Assembly: GCF_029338395.1 (NCBI RefSeq)
Contig: NZ_CP119809.1
Span: 496,001 to 560,000 of the forward strand
Origin: Halorussus caseinilyticus
GTDB taxonomy: Archaea; Halobacteriota; Halobacteria; Halobacteriales; Haladaptataceae
DNA length: 64,000 nt
Reading direction: 5' to 3'
The position numbers were made by a program, and so were the translations under genes. A model generated the notes under the pieces. That model worked only from the letters and a program-made list of their open reading frames with translations. It did not search any database and was not told the origin of the DNA. Every line of letters begins with the position of its first letter. Position 1 is the first letter of the stretch. Shown piece after piece: positions 53,269-61,241 of this stretch.

Positions 53269-53801
53269 GTGTAGTTATTCACTTTGTTATTGGGATTTTC
53301 GAGTTCCTTAAGCTTCTTTTCACCGTAATCACTGATTTCGTATTTGTAGTATGGATTCGCAACATCCTCAACACGCTCTCGCTCCGCGAGTTTGCGTTCC
53401 CATAACTGAGTAAGTGCAGGGTAAATCGATGACTCAGAAATATCCTTAATACGCTTTTTTACTTCTTTTGCCGAAACTGGATCGTCCTTTGTTATATCAC
53501 GTAACACCTCTAATACTCGATGATGGCTAGTATTTGCGCGGATGTCTCCCTTCTTCCGCTCCTTTTGTGTGGTGTTTGTCTTCTTTTCTTCTTCCTTATC
53601 TTCGGCATTATGTGGGGTATTGTCTCTGGTTGTGTCACGAGTGTCTCCTTTTATCGGCTCACTTCCGGAATCGTCAACCTCTTTCATAACTGAGATACTG
53701 ATTGTCTCTACCTCTGAATCACCCGCATACTTATCCAAAATGCGACGAGCATGTGTTGCTGGGTCACTTCCTGAAATTTTAAGTTCGATTTCTTCCTTCA
53801 T
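53265..53801 (-). CDS. Winged-helix (PadR-like) DNA-binding protein in an AT-rich island
   Basis: 178 residues. N-terminal 45 residues form a beta/alpha piece (MKEEIELKISGSDPATHARR), residues 50-95 a Lys/Glu/Thr-rich disordered linker, and the C-terminal 80 residues (HRVLEVLRDITKDDPVSAKE, SIYPALTQLWERKLAERERV, YYKYEISDYGEKKLKEL) a winged helix of PadR type. Likely the regulator of its small operon or of a lost mobile element. ATG at 53801 chosen; TATA-like TTTAAATG (minus strand) lies about 24 bases upstream. Low GC and tRNA proximity suggest horizontal acquisition. Confidence 0.7.
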   Translation of the reverse strand: MKEEIELKISGSDPATHARRILDKYAGDSEVETISISVMKEVDDSGSEPIKGDTRDTTRDNTPHNAEDKEEEKKTNTTQKERKKGDIRANTSHHRVLEVLRDITKDDPVSAKEVKKRIKDISESSIYPALTQLWERKLAERERVEDVANPYYKYEISDYGEKKLKELENPNNKVNNYT

Positions 53802-54016
53802 ATCCACCACATGGAGATAAAGGCATTTAAATCTTGGCACGTGCCGGGCTTATGCAGGATGTATGCAGGAGATATGTGATATGGAATGCTAGATACGAAC
53901 TCACTACACACTCAAGTTCAAGAAATCGGTTGATATGCTCTAATACGCGGATTATGATTCTAGCTCAATTCCCCACAGTAACCTATTTCTTGTCCCACGT
54001 TGACTAGTAGCATCCT

Positions 54017-54226
54017 ATGGCCCTCCCGGTCAAACTCGGTCTCGGCGTCGTCTTGCTCGCGTGGGGGTTCGCCGACTACCTGTTTCCACAGACCGTCCTC
54101 CGCGCGCAGTCGAACCTGCTGAACGTCCCGCCCGAACCCGAGGCCGGTCTCGCCCGGCACAAGCGCCGGGTCGGACTCGTCTGCATCCTCGCGGGGGTCG
54201 TCGCCGTCGTCGCGGCGTTCGGTTGA
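54017..54226 (+). CDS. Small two-helix membrane protein
   Basis: 69 residues with hydrophobic helices at about 5-23 (VKLGLGVVLLAWGFADYLF) and 49-68 (VGLVCILAGVVAVVAAFG), and a polar middle RAQSNLLNVPPEPEAGLARH. GC-rich, normal codon use, so it marks the right edge of the AT-rich island. The layout is that of a small uncharacterised haloarchaeal membrane family. Function unknown. Confidence 0.65.
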   Translation: MALPVKLGLGVVLLAWGFADYLFPQTVLRAQSNLLNVPPEPEAGLARHKRRVGLVCILAGVVAVVAAFG

Positions 54227-54405
54227 GGGTGCCTAACCCGATTCAGACACTGTTTACTCCCTATATAATTTTTCCATTACATAAATGAAAGAATTATAAA
54301 ACCTTATCAGGCAACACATAACAAAGCAACTACGCACCGTCGGTACGCTCGTATGGTCCCCACTCGTCCGTCTCGAATCGACCGCCGCCCCCGACCCCGA
54401 GAGCG

Positions 54406-54693
54406 ATGGAACTGACGTGGCTGGTCCCCGCTTCGATACTCCTCGTCGGCGTCGGGTACGCCTGCTTCCGGTTGGCACAGCGAACGCTCGCCGTCGGGTG
54501 GACGCTCCTCGGCGCGTCGTTGTTCGCGCTCGCCACCCGCGACCTGTTCCGGTCGCGCGAACAGGGTCGGCCAGCGGCGTCTCCGGTCGGCGACTCTCCG
54601 ACCCGGCGCTCCGACCGAACCCGCGACGACGACCGGCGGCGGGGGTCGCTGTTCGTCCGACTCCGCAGGCGGGTCGCCGGATGGCTCAACTGA
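54406..54693 (+). CDS. Small membrane protein with basic tail
   Basis: 95 residues: an N-terminal helix (residues 5-22, WLVPASILLVGVGYACFRLA), a second hydrophobic stretch (28-44) and a highly charged Arg/Asp tail ending RRRVAGWLN. The AT-rich region upstream (54255-54310) would hold the promoter. No family recognised; coding status rests on the ordered hydrophobic pattern and GC-third bias. Confidence 0.5.
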   Translation: MELTWLVPASILLVGVGYACFRLAQRTLAVGWTLLGASLFALATRDLFRSREQGRPAASPVGDSPTRRSDRTRDDDRRRGSLFVRLRRRVAGWLN

Positions 54694-54831
54694 CCCGGTG
54701 ACGCCGTTCGCTCCGGGTCGTCTTCGGCGTTCGTGTGGTCTCGGCGTCGTCTTTCCGTGGTCCATCTTGCCGAGCGCGTCCCGGTTTCCGCCAGCGCACC
54801 GATTAAGCCTCTCGGTCGCTTCTCCCCGAGT

Positions 54832-55557
54832 GTGACCGAGCAACGCTACCTTCCCGACGAGGACGACGTGACCGAGTTCGAAGCGACCGTCACCGAGGTC
54901 GGAGACGACTTCCTCGTACTCGACGGCACCTACTTCTACCCCGAAGGCGGCGGCCAACCCGCCGACCGCGGCGAACTCTCGTGGGGCGGCGGGCGCGCCG
55001 CGGTGACGAAAGTGCGCAAGAACCACGGCGACGTTCGTCACTACGTCGAGGACGTGGACGGCGACTTGCCGGACCCCGGCGACGGCGTGCGCGGCGACAT
55101 CGACGCCGACCGGCGCGAGGCCCACCGACGGATGCACACCGCCCAACACGTCGTCTCGCGCGTGGTGCTGGACGAGTACGGCGCTGAGACCGCGGGCAAC
55201 CAGATTCACGCCGACCGGTCGCGAATCGACTTCGAACCCGCCGACTTCTCGGAGGACGATGTGGACCGAATCGAGCGCCTGTCGAACGAAGCCATCGAGC
55301 GCGACTTCGAGGTCACCAAGGCCGAACGCCCGCGTGAGCAAGCCGAAGAGCGCACCGAGGAGGGCCGCGCCCTCCTCGACCTCATCCCCGACCACGTGGA
55401 CCCGCTCCGGGTGGTCGAAATCGAGTCGTTCGACTACTGTCCCTGCGGCGGCACCCACGTCGATAGCCTCGGCGAGGTCGGCCGCGTCGAAATCACGAAT
55501 CGGAAGTCGAAGGGCGAGGCGACCGAGCGAATCGAGTTCGTCCTCGGCGAGGCGTAG
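54832..55557 (+). CDS. alaX: Alanyl-tRNA editing protein AlaX
   Basis: 241 residues from a GTG start. The editing site is visible as RRMHTAQHVVSRVVL near residue 100 (HxxxH) and CPCGGTHV near 203 (CxxxH), which bind zinc. The N-terminal barrel has YFYPEGGGQPADRGEL near 33, as in the AlaRS editing domain. It hydrolyses Ser- or Gly-tRNA(Ala) made in error. GTG at 54832 is chosen because a TTAA promoter element at 54803-54806 lies about 28 bases upstream and homology begins there. Confidence 0.9.
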   Translation: MTEQRYLPDEDDVTEFEATVTEVGDDFLVLDGTYFYPEGGGQPADRGELSWGGGRAAVTKVRKNHGDVRHYVEDVDGDLPDPGDGVRGDIDADRREAHRRMHTAQHVVSRVVLDEYGAETAGNQIHADRSRIDFEPADFSEDDVDRIERLSNEAIERDFEVTKAERPREQAEERTEEGRALLDLIPDHVDPLRVVEIESFDYCPCGGTHVDSLGEVGRVEITNRKSKGEATERIEFVLGEA

Positions 55558-55798
55558 AACCGAGTCAGTCCGTCGAGTTCTCGCTGGTCGCGGTCCGTCC
55601 CCGAAATTACCCGCCAACTGTCGCTGGAAAAACACGACGTGGCGAGGGGAACGCCGGTCGAAGAGTCCAGAGTGGTTTCGAACGTACGCGGCGAAACCGC
55701 CGAACTGTCGGGGGTCCCTTCGTCGTAAGTCTAAAGAGTCAATCATTCGTTTATACGAGTAAGAATGAGTACGGACATCTGCGAATCGAGGTGGTTCT

Positions 55799-56509
55799 GT
55801 GGGAGTCGAAATTAAGGAGTCACCGGTCTCCGACACCGAGTTCGAGGAGATGAAGGACTTCGTGTACGAGTACCTCGCCGCCAGCGTCGAGAACGAGGAC
55901 GGCGGCGGGCGGATGCGGTGGTACCCGTGGCACTCCGCGGAGTACCGATTCAACCACATCCTCAACGTGGTGGACCTCGCGGGCACCATCGCCGAGAAGG
56001 AGGGTGCGAACGAGGACGTGGCGCGCGTGGCCGCTCTGTTCCACGACATCGCCAAACTCGACGCCGACCAAGAGGTCCACGCCGAGGAGGGCGCGCGCAT
56101 CGCCCGGAAGTACCTCGAAACCCACGGAGACTTCCCCGAGTCGTTCATCGAGGAGGTCTGCAAGGCCGTCGAGAACCACTCCTATCAGGGCGATTTGACC
56201 GACCTGCCCAAGGAGACCCAGTGTCTCATCGAGGCCGACCTGCTGGACAAGGTGGGCGCGAACGGCACCGCCCTGATGTTGCTACGGATGGGTTACGAGG
56301 CCCGCACCCACATGGACGCCGCCGAGATGGTCGATAGGGTGATGGAACGGGGTAAGGACGCCGCCAAGCGCGTCCAGAGCGAGACCGCGGAGGGAATCGC
56401 CCACAAGCGACTCAAGCGCGTCAAGTGGTTCCGGGAGTGGTTGGAGGGCGAGGTCCCCGAGATGGACCGCGAGGAGTCGCCGGACCGCCGAACTCAGCGA
56501 CGGCCGTAA
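55799..56509 (+). CDS. HD-domain phosphohydrolase
   Basis: 236 residues. Metal site residues are seen in RFNHILNVVDLA near residue 50, ALFHDIAKLD near 79 (the HD pair), EVHAEEGARIARKYL near 92 and KAVENHSYQGDL near 121. Likely a nucleotidase or phosphodiesterase; substrate unknown. A GTG start is used; TTTATA at 55750-55755 is the promoter and GAGGTGG (55788-55794) a possible ribosome-binding site. A 16-codon ORF (55765-55812) overlaps the start out of frame. Confidence 0.87.
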   Translation: MGVEIKESPVSDTEFEEMKDFVYEYLAASVENEDGGGRMRWYPWHSAEYRFNHILNVVDLAGTIAEKEGANEDVARVAALFHDIAKLDADQEVHAEEGARIARKYLETHGDFPESFIEEVCKAVENHSYQGDLTDLPKETQCLIEADLLDKVGANGTALMLLRMGYEARTHMDAAEMVDRVMERGKDAAKRVQSETAEGIAHKRLKRVKWFREWLEGEVPEMDREESPDRRTQRRP

Positions 56510-56596
56510 CGTCGCTTCGACTTCGAAGTCGGAGTTTTTCGCGGGGGAAGTAGCGTCGGCGTCGTCGCGGGCGCAACCTGCGACCCGTGGAAATCG

Positions 56597-57271
56597 CTAC
56601 GCCACGAGTCCGGTCGCCTTCGAGAGGAACGAGAGTCCGGCCAACACCAACACGAGGGCGCTGAGGTACGCGACGGCGGGCGCGAAGGTGTCCACGCGCC
56701 GCCCGACGGTCGTCAGCGCGGCCGGGAAGCCGGTAATCCAGAGCGCGATGCCGCCGAAGAACCCGACCACGATGACCGGATTCCCCGTCGAGACGGCGAG
56801 ACCGCCGAGCGCATCGATGGCGAAGGTGCCGGGGTCTAGCAGGCCGACGCCCGCCGTCAGCCACCAGAGAATCTGGTAGGGATTGGTCAGCGCCAGCACG
56901 AACGCCTTCCGGAAGCCCTTGCTCTTCTCGCCGCCGACTTCGGAACCGGTCCCGTCCGCGGCGTCACCGCCGAATGCGGCGCTGGCGTCGGTGGCCGCTC
57001 CGTAGGCGAAGTACAGCATCAGCAGGCCGCCGAACCCGAACAGCACTTGCTGGACGACCGGCACGTCGCGGACGACGGCGACGACGCCGAGAAGCGCGAG
57101 GACGAAGAAGCAGGCGTCGGCCGTCATCGCGCCGAGACCCGCCCGAAAGCCCGAACCCCACCCGCGGAGGACGCTCTCCTCGGCGATGATGGCGTTCATC
57201 GGACCCGGCGGGGCCGCCAGCGAGAGACCGAGCGCGACCCCCGCGAGCGCAGACGCGACTGCGTGAAGCAT
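56597..57271 (-). CDS. LysE-family exporter
   Basis: 224 residues with about six membrane helices. The LysE/RhtB pattern is clear: LGLSLAAPPGPMNAIIAEES near residue 16, GLGAMTADACFFVLALLGVV near 48, and FVLALTNPYQILWWLTAGVG near 123 (conserved N-P). An acidic loop lies near 95-115. The family exports amino acids or, in some members, other small solutes. Same strand as, and downstream of, the SirR-like regulator (70 bases between), so they may be co-transcribed. Confidence 0.88.
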   Translation of the reverse strand: MLHAVASALAGVALGLSLAAPPGPMNAIIAEESVLRGWGSGFRAGLGAMTADACFFVLALLGVVAVVRDVPVVQQVLFGFGGLLMLYFAYGAATDASAAFGGDAADGTGSEVGGEKSKGFRKAFVLALTNPYQILWWLTAGVGLLDPGTFAIDALGGLAVSTGNPVIVVGFFGGIALWITGFPAALTTVGRRVDTFAPAVAYLSALVLVLAGLSFLSKATGLVA

Positions 57272-57341
57272 CGGTCGAAGGTAGGGAGCGCGGCCGAGAA
57301 AAAGCTGTCTGTCCGACAAGAGCGGCCGGGGAGTGGGTCGC

Positions 57342-58073
57342 TCAGGGTTTGGCGCCCTGTGCGCTTCCGCCGAGACCGTTCTCGGCGTCGTCCTCTCGCT
57401 CCGGATTGTCGTCGTCCGCGGGTCGAACGCGGATGGAGCGAGCGACGTTCTCGGGGAGGCTTTGCTCGCCGTCGTCGGCGAGTCGCACCGTCACCATCCC
57501 GAACGGGGCCACGTCCACGACTTCGAGTTCCGTCTCGGGCGCGATGCCCGCGTCCGCGAGGTAGCGCAGTTCTTCCTCGTCGCGGTCGCTGACCCGCGCG
57601 ACCACGAGTCGGTCGCCGGGACCGAACTCCGAGAGCGGCGCGGTGTCGTCCTCCTCGGGGGGCGTGAGGTCGGCGCTCGGGATTGGGTCGCCGTGGGGGT
57701 CCACCTCGGGGTCGCCGAGTGCGTCGGCAACGCGCTGTTCGAACTCCTCGCTGATGTGGTGTTCGAGGGTGTCGGCCTCCTCGTGGACCTCGCTCCACGA
57801 GTAATCGAGGTGTTCGGTCAAGTACGACTCCAGCAGGCGGTGGTGGCGAAGCACTTCGAGCGCGACGGTTTCGCCCTCCGCGGTGAGTTCGACCCCCTTG
57901 TACTTCTCGCGTTCGACCAACCCTCGGTCTTCGAGTTTCTCGACCATGCTCGTCACCGTCGGCGGCGTCACGTCGAGGTAGTCGGCGATGGCCGAGGTCG
58001 AGACCGGCCCACCGTCCTCCTTCTGTAGGGCGTATATCGACTTCAGGTAGTCCTCCATCACGTCGCTCAACAT
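57342..58073 (-). CDS. DtxR-family iron-dependent regulator with FeoA domain (SirR-like)
   Basis: 243 residues. Winged helix with AIADYLDVTPPTVTSMVEKL near residue 28, metal-binding dimerisation region HHRLLESYLTEHLDYSWSEV near 77 and HEEADTLEHHISEEFEQRV near 96, and a C-terminal FeoA/SH3-like domain from about 150 (GDRLVVARVSDRDEEELRYL to GMVTVRLADDGEQSL). Long-form SirR/IdeR type: with ferrous iron or manganese bound it represses transport or Fe-S genes. A TTAG-N6-CTAA palindrome sits between its TATA box and start, suggesting autoregulation. Confidence 0.92.
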   Translation of the reverse strand: MLSDVMEDYLKSIYALQKEDGGPVSTSAIADYLDVTPPTVTSMVEKLEDRGLVEREKYKGVELTAEGETVALEVLRHHRLLESYLTEHLDYSWSEVHEEADTLEHHISEEFEQRVADALGDPEVDPHGDPIPSADLTPPEEDDTAPLSEFGPGDRLVVARVSDRDEEELRYLADAGIAPETELEVVDVAPFGMVTVRLADDGEQSLPENVARSIRVRPADDDNPEREDDAENGLGGSAQGAKP

Positions 58074-58086
58074 TTCCTACTCCGAA

Positions 58087-58100
58087 TTAGGCACGTCTAA
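58087..58100 (-). promoter_or_regulatory. Candidate DtxR/SirR operator in the regulator's own promoter
   Basis: TTAGGCACGTCTAA, a near-palindrome with outer TTAG and CTAA, same length and spacing as the site at 47748-47761. Read on the minus strand it follows a TATA-like AATATAAG at about 58102-58109 and ends 14 bases before the ATG at 58073, the classic position for a repressor. Confidence 0.6.
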
Positions 58101-58283
58101 AACTTATATTTGTCCCGGTCCACGTCGGCCGTTCGACTCCGGTCCCGCCGAGACGCGGGTCGATTATCCCGTAGCTACGTCGTCATTACATGGTGACTAC
58201 GCCGCGCCAGTGCCGGAAAATGCCGGGGCTACGTCCCGACTAGACGGTTTATAACTAACAGTCGCGTCGCCGTAGCACGGGTC

Positions 58284-58454
58284 ATGCCGAACTCAGAGAT
58301 GAGTATCGGGTGTCCGAACTGCGACGGTCGGGTCGTGGAAGTCGCCACCGACGGCGGCGACCCCGACGCGACGTTCAGGGGGACCGACCGACTCACGGGA
58401 ACCACGGTAGACTGTAGCAACTGCGGCGACGAGTTCGAAGTGTACTATTACTGA
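58284..58454 (+). CDS. 56-residue zinc-ribbon micro-protein
   Basis: Begins MPNSEMSIGCPNCDGRVVEV and contains a second pair CSNC at residues 44-47, so two CxxC knuckles bind one zinc. Haloarchaea have many such micro zinc fingers, several with effects on growth or biofilms, mostly without known partners. A clear promoter TTTATAACTA at 58248-58257 lies about 30 bases before the ATG, which supports it as a real gene despite its size. Stand-alone. Confidence 0.75.
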   Translation: MPNSEMSIGCPNCDGRVVEVATDGGDPDATFRGTDRLTGTTVDCSNCGDEFEVYYY

Positions 58455-58600
58455 CGCCCGGCCGTCCGTTCTCCCGCCCGGTCTTCCCGGCAATTCCGGC
58501 TTACGTCCGAGTAGACCGGGCGTATCGCCGGGAAGACTGTCTGTACTCCCGGCGTAGACGGCGTATAGTAATGGACGGGTCTCGCGTAGCGACCAACAGG

Positions 58601-58726
58601 ATGTCAGAGACCGAGACGAGCGAACGAATCACCGCTCACTTCCACGACGGGAGTCTCGAACTCCGGTCGAAGGAATCGCCCGACGCGTGGATTATCGCCG
58701 AAGACCCCGTGAGCGTCGAACAGTAA
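58601..58726 (+). CDS. 41-residue acidic micro-protein
   Basis: MSETETSERITAHFHDGSLE at the start, then SPDAWIIAEDPVSVEQ. A TATA-like TATAGTA at 58564-58570 lies about 33 bases upstream. The ending resembles the DUF7331-like protein at 43187 (DNPLAWLKAGEP). Its stop codon abuts that of threonine synthase on the other strand. Function unknown. Confidence 0.6.
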   Translation: MSETETSERITAHFHDGSLELRSKESPDAWIIAEDPVSVEQ

Positions 58727-59920
58727 TCAGATTCCCTTGCTCATCAGGTGACTGCGGAGTACGTCGTCGTCCTTGTTGCCAGCGCCGGTGTTGAGCAGGA
58801 CGACGGTATCGTCCTCGTCGAACTCGCCGCGTCGGGCGAGTTCCCACGCGCCGCTTGCGGCCGCGGCGCAGGTCGCGCCCATCTCCAAGCCCTCGTGCTG
58901 AGCGACCGTAATCGCGCTGTCGAGGATGTCCTCGTCGCTGGTGGCGACCGCGCCGCCGTCGCTCTCTTCGAGGGCGTCGAGAATCATGGGACTCGCGCCG
59001 GGGTCGGGAATCTCGATGCCGCCACAGATGGTGTCGGGCGTCTCCCACACCTCGTGGACTTCCGCGTCGTTCTCCCACGCCTCCACGACGGGCGCGCACC
59101 CCGACGACTGGGCCGCGTACATCGACGGAATCTCGTCGGTCAGGCCCAACTCGCGCAGTTCCTCTGCGGCCTTGTGCATCCCGACGAGTCCGACGCCCCC
59201 GCCGGTCGGGTAGACCACCGCGTCGGGGACCTCCCAGTCGTTCTGCTCGACCACTTCGTAGAGCATCGTCTTCTTGCCCTCGTGGCGGTAGGGCGTCACG
59301 AACGTCTTGACCGAGTACCAGTCGTCGTGGTCGTCCATCGCGTCGGCGTAGGCCTCGCCCGCGTCGCCGATGCGACCCTCGACGACCGTCAGGTCGCCGC
59401 CGTGGACGTTGACCATCGCCTTGTTGGTGAACCCGGCCCGCGAGGGCAGGAAGACGTGGGAGTCGAGTCCGGCGCGCGCGGCGTAGGCCGACGCCGCCTG
59501 TCCCGCGTTGCCCGCGGAGTTCAGCGCCACGTCGGTCGCGCCGTGTTGGACCGCCGCCGTAATCGCGGCGGTCTGGCCGCGGTCCTTGAACGTCCCGGTC
59601 GGGTTGCGCCCCTCGTCCTTGAAGAGGACGCGCCCGACGCCCAACTCGTCGGCGAGAGTCGGGCACTCCACGAGTTGGGTCGCGCCCTCGTCCATCGACA
59701 CCGCCGCCGACTGGGGGAACGGCAGGAGTTCCTCGTAGCGCCACATCGACTCGAACGGTCGGGATTCGAGTTCCTCCCGCGAGAGGTCGATGGCGTCGTA
59801 GTCGTAGTCGGGGTCCAAAATTCCGCCGCAGTCGGGACAGCGGTGGGTCGTCTCGGCGGCGTCGAACGTCTCGCCGCAATCGACACACGTCAGGCCGACG
59901 AACGCGTCGGTGGTTTCCAT
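58727..59920 (-). CDS. thrC: Threonine synthase
   Basis: 397 residues of PLP fold type II. An N-terminal zinc ribbon (CVDC and CPDC, residues 11-32), the PLP lysine in NPTGTFKDRGQT near residue 107, NSAGNAGQAASAYAARAG near 133 and the phosphate-binding VYPTGGGVGLVG near 227. It makes threonine from O-phosphohomoserine. The ATG at 59920 (METTDAF) is preferred over an in-frame TTG nine codons upstream. Confidence 0.93.
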   Translation of the reverse strand: METTDAFVGLTCVDCGETFDAAETTHRCPDCGGILDPDYDYDAIDLSREELESRPFESMWRYEELLPFPQSAAVSMDEGATQLVECPTLADELGVGRVLFKDEGRNPTGTFKDRGQTAAITAAVQHGATDVALNSAGNAGQAASAYAARAGLDSHVFLPSRAGFTNKAMVNVHGGDLTVVEGRIGDAGEAYADAMDDHDDWYSVKTFVTPYRHEGKKTMLYEVVEQNDWEVPDAVVYPTGGGVGLVGMHKAAEELRELGLTDEIPSMYAAQSSGCAPVVEAWENDAEVHEVWETPDTICGGIEIPDPGASPMILDALEESDGGAVATSDEDILDSAITVAQHEGLEMGATCAAAASGAWELARRGEFDEDDTVVLLNTGAGNKDDDVLRSHLMSKGI

Positions 59921-60198
59921 GTCCGGGGGTTCGGAGTCGAGCGACAAATCCCTACTCCTTCGGCCGCGGGCGTCGGGTCGGTTCTGACTCGCGGTGGTGC
60001 GTCGCGTGGTCGGGTGGTCGTCGGCGACGGAGCGAAGGACGAGAGACTCCGGAAATAATTGTATACCAACGTCTAAGATAGAGAAAGATTTTTCTAAGCA
60101 TCATTTTTGTTGCTCGAACGCGGACCAGTAGCGCTCGGCGAACCGAACCACTGGACCGTGAGCGCCCGACCACCCACCGGCGAACGCTCGACCCGACC

Positions 60199-60368
60199 AA
60201 CCGCCGGGACGCGCCCGGCCGACCAGACCACGAGTTTGGGTGGATGAAAGGGGCCGCCCGCTGGCGGGCCGCAGGCCCGTGGTCGTCTGACCGACCCCTA
60301 TCCGGAGTGAGCGAAGCGAACGGAGGATATGTCGGTCAGCGACCGCCAGCGGGCGGGGGCTTGAAGCC
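60199..60368 (+). repeat. Element B, copy 2 (left inverted copy flanking uspA)
   Basis: Full copy: a leading small hairpin CCGGG-ACGCG-CCCGG (60204-60218), GACCAGACC, GGGTGGATGAAAGGGG, outer arm CCGCCCGCTGGCGG (60254-60267) paired with CCGCCAGCGGGCGG (60343-60356), side hairpin GGGCC-GCA-GGCCC, arm GGTCG/CGACC, copy-specific arm CTGACCGAC (60287-60295) with GTCGGTCAG (60331-60339), and a GAGCGAAGCG-type tip. Ends in GGGGGCTTGAAGCC. Nearly identical at both ends to the inverted copy at 61242-61412. Confidence 0.8.
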
Positions 60369-60379
60369 GTCGTCTCTCC

Positions 60380-60640
60380 GACTCCGACGAGGACAGAGAC
60401 GACAGCGACAGAGACGACAGGGACAGAGACGACTCCGACGACAGAGACAGCAACGACAGAGACGACTCCGACGACAGAGACGACAGGGACAGAGACGACT
60501 CCGACGACAGAGACAGCAACGACAGAGACGACTCCGACGACAGAGACAGCAACGACAGAGACGACTCCGACGACAGAGACAGCAACGACAGAGACGACAA
60601 CGACAGCGACGACAACGACAGCGACGACAGCGACCACGAC
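60380..60640 (+). repeat. 33-bp minisatellite beside element B2
   Basis: Five consecutive 33-base units begin GACTCCGACGACAGAGAC at 60431, 60464, 60497, 60530 and 60563 (the second unit differs inside), within a wider purine-rich stretch of GACGACAG/GACAACG repeats from 60380 to 60640. The unit length is a multiple of three, so long open frames cross it on both strands, but their products are monotonous and unlike proteins; I treat it as non-coding. It ends 45 bases before uspA. Confidence 0.9.
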
Positions 60641-60684
60641 CACCTACCACCCGACTACTTGTGACCCGGCGTGCAACGTCCCGC

Positions 60685-61116
60685 ATGGAACCGACCCACG
60701 TCCTCGTCCCGCTGGACGGGTCGCCGCTCGCGGACGACGCGCTGGCGTTCGCGCTCGACACCTTCGACTGCCGCGTCACGGTGCTGAACGTCGTCACCCC
60801 CCTCGACGCGCCGATGAGCGAGGGCGGCGTCCTCGACGCCGACGAGGACCGTCGCGAGGGAGCGCGCGAACGCACCACTGCCGTCATCGACCGCGCGAAG
60901 CGCCGCGCCGCGGGCGCCGACCGGAGCGTCGAGACGGCCGTCGAGACCGGCGACCCCGCCGAGACCATCCTCGACTTCGCGGACGCCAACGACGTTGACC
61001 ACGTGGTGATGGGCGGCCACGGCGGTGAGCGCGGCGAAATCGCGCGTCGGCTTCTCGGGACGGTTGCGACGAAGGTGGTCGGCGAGGCTCCGGTGTCGGT
61101 GACGGTGGTCCGGTAG
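60685..61116 (+). CDS. Universal stress protein (UspA family)
   Basis: 143 residues. Starts MEPTHVLVPLDGSPLADDAL and carries the ATP-binding motif VVMGGHGGERGEIARRLLGT near residue 106, ending APVSVTVVR. ATP-binding type of the Usp fold. ATG at 60685 is used; the frame extends upstream through the minisatellite but that is not coding-like. The gene sits alone between two inverted copies of element B (60199-60368 and 61242-61412). Confidence 0.92.
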   Translation: MEPTHVLVPLDGSPLADDALAFALDTFDCRVTVLNVVTPLDAPMSEGGVLDADEDRREGARERTTAVIDRAKRRAAGADRSVETAVETGDPAETILDFADANDVDHVVMGGHGGERGEIARRLLGTVATKVVGEAPVSVTVVR

Positions 61117-61241
61117 GGGGTCCCGGCTTTTCGCTCGGGTGGGAGAGGACGGAATTGCGGTGTCGTCTCGGAAGTCTCCGTCTACTCGGTCTACACCCTG
61201 TCTACTCGCTCCGCAACTGCAGGCACCGCCGAGAAGAAGGT

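Noticed and set aside
55765-55812. 16-codon leader ORF before the HD gene
   Set aside because: The nearest TATA element would start transcription after its ATG, and its stop does not align with the main start codon, so evidence for coupling is weak.
60380-60640. CRISPR array
   Set aside because: Units are contiguous with no unique spacers and no cas genes are present in the window.
60101-60643. Val/Ser-repeat frame (minus strand) and Arg/Gln-repeat frame (plus strand) across the minisatellite
   Set aside because: Repeat unit is a multiple of three, so any frame stays open; products are monotonous and unlike secreted repeat proteins, and no promoter fits.
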